A DNA stretch of 64,000 nt from an uncultured Aquimarina sp. (GTDB taxonomy: Bacteria; Bacteroidota; Bacteroidia; Flavobacteriales; Flavobacteriaceae), in assembly GCA_947498455.1 (NCBI GenBank), contig CANMKK010000032.1:1-64000 (forward strand), read 5' to 3'. Position 1 is the first letter of the stretch. Each line of letters opens with the position of its first letter. Shown here piece by piece: positions 17,641 to 25,477 of this stretch. The notes beneath the pieces are model-generated. The model did no database searches. It saw nothing but the letters and a program-made list of their open reading frames with translations, and had not been told where the DNA came from. A program made the position numbers and the translations under genes.

Positions 17641-18733
17641 TAATATCGATTATCAAGTGATTATAATAGGTGGTGGACCGGCAGGGATCGCCACCTCTTT
17701 GAGTTTATCAGCACGAGGTATTTCAAATTGTATTATTGAAGCACAACATTCTCCTTCAAATAAATCTGGTGAAGCCATTCCTCCAAATGCAAAACCTTTA
17801 TTAAAAAAGATGGGGATATTTCATTTGGTAGAAAATCCAAGACATATTCCATATTATGGGAATAAAAGTTGTTGGGGAACGGAAGAATTAGTACAAGAAG
17901 AGTTTATAAAATCTGTCTATGGACATGGATATTTATTATCTCGTCGTTATTTTGAATGTCAGTTATGGGAGCATACAGAAATGTATGGTGGAACATTACT
18001 TTCTGGTTCTAAGTGCAAAAAAGTTATACAAACATTAGATGGTATCGAAGTCAAAATCGATAATGGAAAAGAATCAAGAATTCTAAAATCATCGTATATA
18101 GTAGATGCTAGTGGAAGAAAATCTTCTGTTTGTAATCAGCTAGGAATTACTAAGCATACTGTTGATACTCAATTCGCAATTGCCTGTACAGGGTATACTT
18201 CAAAACCTTTAGGTCATCAAATATATATTGAAACTACCGAAAAAGGTTGGTGGTACGTAGCTCCACAAGGTAAAAATGAAGTAATATCATTATTTTTTAC
18301 ATTAAAGGAGCTCCTTCCTTCCAAAGACCGTATGAAGTGTTTTTTAAGTGACACTTTAGCATCTAGTCTTCATACTTCTCAATTGTTGAAAAATGTACAT
18401 TTTGATGATAACAGCATACATATTATGCCTACAGGAACAAGTAGATTGACAATTCCTTATGGAAAGGGGTGGGTGGCAGTTGGTGATGCAGCTTTTTCTT
18501 ATGATCCTCTTTCTTCCTATGGAATTACTTCTGCGTTAGCTTCAGGGTATTATGCAGGTCATGCTATAGCAAGTGAATTAGATAATACTCCTAATGCTAT
18601 GCAAGCTTATCACTACATTATGGAAGAAGCATATCAGGCCTATGTAGAAAAGCTGATAACTCAGTATGAACTGGAAAAGCGGTGGGAAGGAAGTATATAC
18701 TGGACTCACCGATTAAGAGGAACGTATGCCTAG
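17630..18733 (+). CDS. LodB-like FAD-dependent maturase
   Basis: LodB-type flavoproteins, relatives of tryptophan halogenases, are required to form the quinone cofactor in the partner LodA. The Rossmann motif IIGGGPAGIATSLSL is at the N-terminus, SGEAIPPNAKPLL follows, and the second FAD motif VAVGDAAFSYDPLSSYGI is near residue 285. The start is an ATG at 17630 (a GTG lies one codon earlier), overlapping the lodA-like gene and implying translational coupling. The length of 367 residues is typical. The halogenase Lys/Trp motifs are not evident, consistent with a maturase role. Confidence 0.88.
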   Translation: MNANNIDYQVIIIGGGPAGIATSLSLSARGISNCIIEAQHSPSNKSGEAIPPNAKPLLKKMGIFHLVENPRHIPYYGNKSCWGTEELVQEEFIKSVYGHGYLLSRRYFECQLWEHTEMYGGTLLSGSKCKKVIQTLDGIEVKIDNGKESRILKSSYIVDASGRKSSVCNQLGITKHTVDTQFAIACTGYTSKPLGHQIYIETTEKGWWYVAPQGKNEVISLFFTLKELLPSKDRMKCFLSDTLASSLHTSQLLKNVHFDDNSIHIMPTGTSRLTIPYGKGWVAVGDAAFSYDPLSSYGITSALASGYYAGHAIASELDNTPNAMQAYHYIMEEAYQAYVEKLITQYELEKRWEGSIYWTHRLRGTYA

Positions 18734-18889
18734 CTTATTGTTACTATATGATAACTAGATAAATTTTCTTAAAAGTAAGTCAAAAGTGATAAAAATAGAA
18801 TGTCTGAAAACTTATAAATACTTTTTGAAATCCTTTAGAAACTAGGGGTGAAGTACTTAATTCTATAAAATTATTTTTTTAAATTAAGT

Positions 18890-18928
18890 AATACCAGACA
18901 GATTTGTTTTAGAAATCTGTCTGGTATT
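18890..18928. terminator. Bidirectional terminator between lodB-like gene and the convergent oxidoreductase
   Basis: AATACCAGACAGATTT at 18890-18905 is an exact reverse complement of 18913-18928, with a seven-base loop and AT-rich flanks. It sits between two converging genes. Confidence 0.8.
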
Positions 18929-18980
18929 GATCCTTACTATATTGTAAATTGAAACCCGATTTCAATATACTAGTGATATG

Positions 18981-21221
18981 TTATTTTAATTTTACACCAT
19001 TAAAAATCTCCGTTTCACTTGGTAGTTGCAATTTATCTCTTAGTACTTGACCAGCTTGAAGCCCAGCAACTATTGCTCCTTCATAATATCCTACATTGAC
19101 ACCAAAATTAATCCAATCCCCAGTGATAATCAAGTTGTCAAAACCGGACTCGTCTGCCTTAAGTCGATATTTATTTGAACCCGGAAGAGATAAGGTATAT
19201 CTATCCGTTGGATTTACATTGGCTCTAAAAAACTGAGTTTTTAGTCTAGCATAATCTGTTTTGGCTGCTTTAGAGAAATCATGGATTACATCTAGTCTCA
19301 TTCCTTCAGGATATTCTAATGTAGTAGCGTTCTTAAAAAACCACCCCATTTTATCCCTCAGCCATTGTTCCGAAACACGCATTATACGTTCTAGTTGCTC
19401 ATGAGGATAGTTATGATCGGAGAAAGGAGGTATCATCTCGGGATCCAGAAATGATCCTGTATAATATATCAATACACCTGGTTCATTATCTTTCCAATCT
19501 TCATATGGCATTACTTGCGACATATCTATAAATGAGTATTGGGGATCAGCGTACGTGACTAAGTTAGGCAATGAACCTTCCGGAAACCCCCAATCCGGTA
19601 AATTCATACCTAATTCTTTTAAAGTAGGATTAATCCATAATTGCATAGACATGGTAGGAATACTTTTCACGTGATTGTACATATTGTTCCATGCCGTGTT
19701 ATTATCAATAATCTCTTTACATATCCCTTCATTACCACCTAAAACATCAATAGGTATGCCTAATATAACATAATCAAAATCTTTTCCTTTTTCTAATGAG
19801 AGTTGACTTACATTTTTCCATCCACACCAGGATTCTTCCAGATCATATTTACCTTCTTTAAGAGCTTTGGCTTGTTCATCTTCGATTTGATCATAAAGAG
19901 GTTCTCCAGGCCAGACATCCAATCCTTTGAATTTATAGGTAGGAGTATAGGTGTCCTTTTTTAAGGTAACCTGTTCGGCCATAGATACTTTTTCAATTTC
20001 TCCAGAATCTGAATAGTGTACCTGCTCTACTTTATGGAAAAACTTAAATTTGACACCTCTATTTTTAAGTACTAAATAGATTGGTGTTATCATAGTATCT
20101 GCAGTTCCTGCTTTAAACTTCCATACGAAAGATCCTTTGTAACCGGCTGAATTTGTTAGAAAATGAAGCCCAACCCCAGCAGCCAAACTACCTTGCTGAT
20201 TAGCTCCTGTTATATTATGAAATGTTCCGGTGTAGAGGAATCTTACCATTGCAGAACTCAATAATCTCTCACTAGCTCCGTGTTGTTTAAGCCATTCTCT
20301 ATAATCTAAATCATTGATACGCTCATAGTCCAGTTCATGGGTTTCTGGATCGTATACATCTGCAAATGTTCCCTTCATATTAACAATACCAAACTCTACA
20401 AATACTGCTAACCAATAAAAGTATTCGTTATGATCCGCTATAGAATCAATAAGCTTAATAACCCATTTTGATAATAAGTTAAGTAGCTCTTTGATGATTG
20501 AGTGATGATTTTTTCGATGTGCATGATCCTTATCTGCACTACTATCTAAATCTTTAACCAATTCAGACACATAATTTAATAACTTTTCACCTTCGTGCCT
20601 AAATATTTTATCAGCTACAAATCCTTCGAATTTGGATTTAAAACTTTCCCAAAGTGAATGATTTTCTGGAGCTTTAATTTCTTTGGCATCATCAGAGGCC
20701 ATATGTACTAGACCACCCTTATTAGGATCGGTACCAAACAAAATTTCAGCAATTAAGCCTATTGCTTTATGTACGATAGCCGAAAATGGCAATGGTCCAC
20801 CCTGACCGGGTATATACTCATTAGACGGAAAAATAATATTCTTTTTGATCCATTGATTTGTTTTAGGGTCAAAGTGGGTAAGTAATGTAGTATCTTCTCG
20901 ATCAAAACCATCTTCCCATGATTTAAAGGGACTATCAGGCATCAGATTGTGTTTTTCACATTCCTTATAAGAATCTTGAATTAGACGGAAAGCATTTTCA
21001 TACCATCCCTGTGCGATATGGATTCCATGTTCCTGAATTCTTTCATTAGGACCTCTTCCTGTAGCTGTTTTACCTCCTAATCTCCAGCCCATTTGGTAAA
21101 TGGTGATATCATAATGATCTTGCCAGTCTTTATAGGAACTAAGCTCGTAAGCAGCTGTAAGGGATGACATACCACTACCTAATATTGCTACTTTCTTTTT
21201 GTTCTTTTCTGCGTTTTGCAT
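18981..21221 (-). CDS. FAD-dependent amine-oxidase/phytoene-dehydrogenase-like oxidoreductase
   Basis: A 746-residue flavoprotein starts with the dinucleotide-binding motif VAILGSGMSSLTAAYEL, then MGWRLGGKTATGR, the Arg-rich second FAD motif of the amine oxidase/desaturase superfamily. The C-terminal FAD motif is NLIITGDWINFGVNVGYYEGAIVAG, where the Asp contacts FAD. A long central insertion (about 150-260) is rich in charged residues. The protein is larger than ordinary monoamine oxidases, and the substrate is unknown. It probably forms an operon with the unknown gene 13 bases upstream. It converges on the lodAB-like pair, so joint function is possible but unproven. Confidence 0.75.
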   Translation of the reverse strand: MQNAEKNKKKVAILGSGMSSLTAAYELSSYKDWQDHYDITIYQMGWRLGGKTATGRGPNERIQEHGIHIAQGWYENAFRLIQDSYKECEKHNLMPDSPFKSWEDGFDREDTTLLTHFDPKTNQWIKKNIIFPSNEYIPGQGGPLPFSAIVHKAIGLIAEILFGTDPNKGGLVHMASDDAKEIKAPENHSLWESFKSKFEGFVADKIFRHEGEKLLNYVSELVKDLDSSADKDHAHRKNHHSIIKELLNLLSKWVIKLIDSIADHNEYFYWLAVFVEFGIVNMKGTFADVYDPETHELDYERINDLDYREWLKQHGASERLLSSAMVRFLYTGTFHNITGANQQGSLAAGVGLHFLTNSAGYKGSFVWKFKAGTADTMITPIYLVLKNRGVKFKFFHKVEQVHYSDSGEIEKVSMAEQVTLKKDTYTPTYKFKGLDVWPGEPLYDQIEDEQAKALKEGKYDLEESWCGWKNVSQLSLEKGKDFDYVILGIPIDVLGGNEGICKEIIDNNTAWNNMYNHVKSIPTMSMQLWINPTLKELGMNLPDWGFPEGSLPNLVTYADPQYSFIDMSQVMPYEDWKDNEPGVLIYYTGSFLDPEMIPPFSDHNYPHEQLERIMRVSEQWLRDKMGWFFKNATTLEYPEGMRLDVIHDFSKAAKTDYARLKTQFFRANVNPTDRYTLSLPGSNKYRLKADESGFDNLIITGDWINFGVNVGYYEGAIVAGLQAGQVLRDKLQLPSETEIFNGVKLK

Positions 21222-21234
21222 TGATTTATTAGTT

Positions 21235-22116
21235 TTATGACGTATGGATTTTCTCGGTTGTTAATTCTTTATTGAAGTGTGCGGTACTAGATTCGCTCAG
21301 ACTAACGGGGTAGAGGGGTTTGTTATTTTTTACAAATTCCATAACCACAGGAGAATCGTTCCACTTAGCTGCTTCTTTGTATAACTCATCCAAATGCGGT
21401 ATAATTAAAATTTTATCAAAAAAATCTTCTATCAACCCCATAAAAGTATGCGCATGATGAGTGACATATTTAATTTCTTTTTTTGTCAATGGGTAATGAT
21501 TTGGATAAAAAGCTTCTATATCTGTTATTATGGAAACTGCAGTTCCTCTAGGATTAGCAAATATTTTACCTAAGATTCCAAAACTTACACCCTCTACCAT
21601 AGATTGAGCGTATAGCACGCGATAGAGTACAATATTCATAAAATATTGTTCATAGATATTTTCTTTAAAAGCAAGTGAATCTGCTACTTGGTATCCAGAG
21701 ATTATACTAGAGTTATGAGCACGATACCAAGAACATTCATTAGGTGTATCGATATAATCCAGCCAAAAATTAACCGGAACAGGAAGTTCTTGGAATGTCT
21801 CACCAGATTCTTTGATCAATTGGGCAAGTGTAGCTACATATAAAAAATGGCTATTGACTTCTCTCCACCATGGACTTCCGGGGTGACTACTATTTATCGG
21901 ATTGAGTGTACCTCTTTTTATTTCCCAGTCTATGAATGCTAATTCCGAATTCCCTAATCCTTCGTTTCGTTTAATAAAAGGATTCCCATATTTTTGATAA
22001 AATTCATAACGTAATTGATAACGTCCTTGTGGATTATCGGAAACGCCAAGTACAATTCCTTTGGCTTTTTCCTTAAGTATTTCAAGTTTGTTCATATATT
22101 CGCAAAAATCGATCAT
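21235..22116 (-). CDS. Unknown protein paired with the FAD oxidoreductase
   Basis: I do not recognise this 293-residue protein. It has no signal peptide or membrane helix. It is rich in aromatic residues (PGSPWWREVNSHFLYVATLAQLI, CSWYRAHNSS), with several His residues late in the sequence (YVTHHAHTFMGLIEDFF). It looks mostly helical, reminiscent of iron- or haem-binding helical bundles, but that is only an impression. It is the first gene of a two-gene minus-strand unit, 13 bases before the flavoenzyme, so it is a likely partner or accessory enzyme. The start could also be an internal ATG seven codons later. Confidence 0.55.
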   Translation of the reverse strand: MIDFCEYMNKLEILKEKAKGIVLGVSDNPQGRYQLRYEFYQKYGNPFIKRNEGLGNSELAFIDWEIKRGTLNPINSSHPGSPWWREVNSHFLYVATLAQLIKESGETFQELPVPVNFWLDYIDTPNECSWYRAHNSSIISGYQVADSLAFKENIYEQYFMNIVLYRVLYAQSMVEGVSFGILGKIFANPRGTAVSIITDIEAFYPNHYPLTKKEIKYVTHHAHTFMGLIEDFFDKILIIPHLDELYKEAAKWNDSPVVMEFVKNNKPLYPVSLSESSTAHFNKELTTEKIHTS

Positions 22117-22231
22117 AAACTTACAAGTTAAATTGTTATTTACAATGAATATTTAAGAAAATTCGTGTAGTATATTTATGAAATTTTCCCTGTGAGTAAA
22201 AAATGATTTCTTAAAGCATTAAAGATTAAGA

Positions 22232-24259
22232 ATGACGACTTATTTCAAATTCTATGTAAGACTTTTGTCAATATTATTATTGTATTCTCTTAATTCATTT
22301 AGTCAAACAGAAGTTCTTCTAGATACCCCGTCAGAGTTACAAAATATAGGAAAGCAGACTCAATATTTAGAGGATACTTCTCTCAATCTTTCCATTGAAG
22401 AAATCATAAATGAAAGCTTAGAAACTGAATTTAAGACATATGCTCAAGAGACCATAAATTTTTCTAGTACAGCATCTGCTTACTGGTTGAAATTTAAGGT
22501 TACTAAGGAAGTAACAGGAGATTTTTATCTTAATGTTGGTTCTGCCTATATTGACTCTATTTCACTTTATGAATTTGATACCGAAAATAAACTCATTTCT
22601 AGTAGGCATACTGGCGATGATCTACCTTTTAGCACCAGAGAGATTGAAGTAGGAAACTATTTATTTGCTTTGGATTTTGAGAAAGATGTTACCCGTACCT
22701 TTTATCTTAGGGTAAAAAGTGACCAGCCTTTATTTTTCCTTCTCAGAGTTGGAACACTTCCTAATTTTGTAGCCTACGAGCATGATTTAGATTTTGTTCA
22801 GGGAATCTATTTTGGGTTTATGCTATTGATATTCCTATACAATCTCTTTTTATATTTTTCGACTAGAGAAAGAATATATCTTTATTATATTGCTTATGTA
22901 GTCAGTATTACCTGGTTTATGGCTTCGGTATTTGGATATTTCTTTGAATACTTTTGGCCTAATATTCCTTCACTGAATGGGTTGGTGGTAGTCAGTTCAG
23001 GATTAACTATGATTACCGCAACTTTGTTCACTCAGAAATTTTTGGATACTAAAAAATCTGATCCCCGTATGCATAAGGGTTCTATAGTGTTCCTTATTTT
23101 GGGCTTTTTAGTATGTGTTCTAGTAGTATTAGGATTTAAGATAGAAGGCCTTATGTTAGCACAGGGAAGCCTTCTGATTATGGCAATATATTTTCTTATT
23201 TTAGGTGTTCGATTTAAGTTAAAAGGATATCGTCCTGCTAAATATTACTTACTAGCTTGGGGAGCTCTTATTCTAGGTATTTGTTTTGCAATACTAGAGT
23301 CGTTAAACCTCACTTTTGTGATGACCTATTTAAATGCTATGCAAATAGGTTCAGCTATGGAAGTATTACTACTTTCGTTTGCATTAGGTGATAGGATTAA
23401 TATGTACAAGAAGCAAAAGGAAGATGCACAATTAGAAGCTTTGATAGCGGCTAAAGAAAATCAGAGGCTAATCCAAGAACAAAATATTATACTAGAAAAA
23501 AAGGTAGAAGAACGAACAACGGTGATAGCAATCCGAAATAAAGAACTCGTTCAATTGAACAAAGAAAAAGACATGCTGGTAAGTATTGTGGCACATGATC
23601 TCAGAACACCTTTACATCAAGTAAAGGCATTAATCTGGTTGCTTGATATGCCAAATATGGAATTGACAGAGGATCAAGAAACATATTTGACCGAAATTGG
23701 AAATTCTGTAGACCGGTTAACCGAAATGATTGGTCGAATTTTGGATACACAAGCTTTGGAAACAAAGGAAATTAAACTAATGAATGAAACTATTAATTTA
23801 GTTGAATTGGTTGAATATGTAGTACAGAGTTTTCATCTTATGGCTAAGGAAAAAGAGATGGATGTAACAATAGAAGTAGAAGGCGGTTATCATTTTGTCG
23901 AAGTAGATAAAAACTATATGATACAAGTTTTGGAAAACTTACTGTCTAATGCTATCAAGTTTTCCAAACAAGGGAGTAAGGTTATGTTACTAATTAATTC
24001 TTTGGGCGGAAAAACATATGTTACGGTTAAGGATAACGGTCCAGGTATCAGTAAAGAAGATCAAAAGAAACTTTTTGGAAGATTTCAAAGGCTCAGTGCA
24101 CAACCTACAGCAGGTGAACCATCGATTGGATTAGGATTGTCCATTGTAAAAAAATATGTTGAAGCTATGAATGGGGAAATTCATTGTGAAAGTGAATTGG
24201 GTGAAGGAACTAAATTTATTATCTCTTTTGATGCTAAAGATCAGTTAGCCAAAGCATAA
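22232..24259 (+). CDS. 7TMR-DISM sensor histidine kinase
   Basis: A signal peptide is followed by a periplasmic 7TMR-DISMED2 domain (about 40-175, with SAYWLKFKV), seven membrane helices (about 185-385) and a coiled-coil linker. A HisKA domain follows with the phospho-acceptor His in SIVAHDLRTPLHQ near residue 455, and then an HATPase domain (N box ENLLSNAIKFS, G1 DNGPGIS, G2 GLGLSIVKKY). The periplasmic domain is thought to bind carbohydrate-like ligands. No receiver gene lies beside it, so it is an orphan kinase. It is divergent from the oxidoreductase pair, with 115 bases between. Confidence 0.9.
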   Translation: MTTYFKFYVRLLSILLLYSLNSFSQTEVLLDTPSELQNIGKQTQYLEDTSLNLSIEEIINESLETEFKTYAQETINFSSTASAYWLKFKVTKEVTGDFYLNVGSAYIDSISLYEFDTENKLISSRHTGDDLPFSTREIEVGNYLFALDFEKDVTRTFYLRVKSDQPLFFLLRVGTLPNFVAYEHDLDFVQGIYFGFMLLIFLYNLFLYFSTRERIYLYYIAYVVSITWFMASVFGYFFEYFWPNIPSLNGLVVVSSGLTMITATLFTQKFLDTKKSDPRMHKGSIVFLILGFLVCVLVVLGFKIEGLMLAQGSLLIMAIYFLILGVRFKLKGYRPAKYYLLAWGALILGICFAILESLNLTFVMTYLNAMQIGSAMEVLLLSFALGDRINMYKKQKEDAQLEALIAAKENQRLIQEQNIILEKKVEERTTVIAIRNKELVQLNKEKDMLVSIVAHDLRTPLHQVKALIWLLDMPNMELTEDQETYLTEIGNSVDRLTEMIGRILDTQALETKEIKLMNETINLVELVEYVVQSFHLMAKEKEMDVTIEVEGGYHFVEVDKNYMIQVLENLLSNAIKFSKQGSKVMLLINSLGGKTYVTVKDNGPGISKEDQKKLFGRFQRLSAQPTAGEPSIGLGLSIVKKYVEAMNGEIHCESELGEGTKFIISFDAKDQLAKA

Positions 24260-24314
24260 AAAACATTATTTTTTTCTTTAGAAAATTAAATCATTTCTTC
24301 CGTCATAATACCAC

Positions 24315-24601
24315 CTAAATATTCTTCTTACTAATTAGTCCATTATATCCAGCTCCGTAGATACGGTTTTTTAATATAATAATATCTTGCATAAAATTAT
24401 CTGATTCAAAAATTTCTTTAATTTTATTGGACTTTTTATCTGTCATCATTATTTTATTATCCTCTCCACAAGTAATTATATATTCATTATGACATAGAAT
24501 TGAACGGATAATATCTTGATGAACTTTAATTTTATAAATCTTTTTTGTAGCCGTAAAAAATTGAATTAGCGTCCCATTTTTAGCTCCAAGAAGAATTATA
24601 T
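24315..24601 (-). pseudogene. WD40-repeat protein fragment, truncated by a dispersed repeat
   Basis: The minus strand reads about 95 codons into a TAG at 24315-24317. It contains AKNGTLIQFF, HQDIIRSILCHNEYIITCGEDN and GAGYNGLISKKNI, typical WD40/beta-propeller blade wording. The frame begins exactly where dispersed repeat copy 2 starts, so the upstream part of the gene is missing. A shorter, diverged piece of the same gene recurs at 25202-25261. Confidence 0.65.
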
Positions 24602-24783
24602 GATTTATGGATAAGAAATTCGTATAAAGAGTTTGAATTATTTTGTGCTAGATTAAGGCATAAAATTAAAGAATAGCCACTTGTGCTGAGCTACGTCGAA
24701 GTATAGCTATTGTTGAATTTTATAACGCAGATATAGTGCAAAAGAAACGAACTATATGCGAAAGTTTTATGCGTAAATGATAT
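24602..24783 (+). repeat. Dispersed TIR repeat, copy 2 (182 bp)
   Basis: This is the longest copy, containing the block GCTGAGCTACGTCGAAGTAT that is partly missing in copies 1 and 4. The left end reads GATTTATGGATAAG and the right end GCGTAAATGATAT. The left edge abuts the WD40 fragment. Confidence 0.85.
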
Positions 24784-25048
24784 TAACCCTCCTTATCAGT
24801 ATTTATACTAAACAGCGGTTGATTATAAGTATAAAATCTTTATATCATCGCTCAAGTCAAAGTCAAAATATTTTTGCATAGTTTCATAATCTGAAAGAGG
24901 GTAAATCGCATTATATAAATTGTAATTTAATAATTATTATCATCGTTATTAAATTTACCGATTATACATTCAAAGCTACATTTTATACAAAAAAAAACAA
25001 AAAGAGTGGAATAAGTTTTATCTTTAAGTATCTTAAAACTAAAACATT
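24784..25048. other. Decay zone between repeat copy 2 and the small peptide gene
   Basis: A minus-strand frame without a start (about 24812-24920, wording YNAIYPLSDYETMQKYFDFD) looks protein-like and may be a remnant of another gene. Nothing else is recognised. Confidence 0.3.
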
Positions 25049-25150
25049 ATGAAAACTAAAAAAAAATTAACATTAAAGAAATTGAACATCTCTAAATTAG
25101 AAAAAGGTGTAAAAAAAACTGACATGAAACGGACAGGGTTTAATTGTTAA
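25049..25150 (+). CDS. Small RiPP-precursor-like peptide (33 residues)
   Basis: The frame starts at an ATG and encodes MKTKKKLTLKKLNISKLEK, then a short tail ending TGFNC. The Lys/Leu-rich beginning closely resembles leader peptides of Bacteroidota natural-product precursors (class I lanthipeptide or grasp-with-spasm types), and the tail has Thr residues and a single terminal Cys. A strong hairpin lies 10 bases after the stop, supporting a transcribed unit. No modifying enzyme is adjacent; the nearest maturase-like gene is the truncated GwsS remnant 20 kb away. The tail is short, so this could be a decayed or orphan precursor. Confidence 0.5.
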   Translation: MKTKKKLTLKKLNISKLEKGVKKTDMKRTGFNC

Positions 25151-25160
25151 CTGAATTTAT

Positions 25161-25203
25161 AAGTGTTCAGTAAGATAAGTGAAGTGTATCATACTGAACA
25201 CTT
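25161..25203 (+). terminator. Hairpin after the small peptide gene
   Basis: AAGTGTTCAGTA at 25161-25172 is an exact reverse complement of 25192-25203, with a 19-base loop. There is no clear T run, so it may be a weak terminator or a protective hairpin. Confidence 0.55.
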
Positions 25204-25261
25204 ACTTTGTGTCAGTAAAAACTTGAATTAATGTTCCGTTCTTAGTTCTAAGAAGAATTAT
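25202..25261 (-). pseudogene. Second, shorter copy of the WD40 fragment
   Basis: The minus strand encodes IILLRTKNGTLIQVFTDTK before a stop, matching IILLGAKNGTLIQFFTATK of the fragment at 24315-24601. Like that fragment, it abuts a dispersed repeat copy on its upstream side. This points to a local duplication that included the repeat junction. Confidence 0.6.
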
Positions 25262-25262
25262 A

Positions 25263-25368
25263 CAATTTATGCATAAGAAATTCATATAAGGAGTTTAAAT
25301 TATTTTATGCCTTGATATAATATAGTGCAAAAGAAACGAACTATATGCGAAAGTTTTATACGTAAATT
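25263..25368 (+). repeat. Dispersed TIR repeat, copy 3 (internally deleted)
   Basis: The left 45 bases and the right 60 bases match copy 2, but the central part (from the TAGATTAAGG block to just before ATATAGTGC) is missing. The left flank is the duplicated WD40 piece. Confidence 0.8.
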
Positions 25369-25477
25369 ACATGAATGGCTTTTTAGCTAATATACAGTAT
25401 ATTTTGGCTTTTTTTTATAAAAAAAGATAACACATTTCGTTACCTTCCTAGGATAATTAACTAAAATTATCCTTAAT

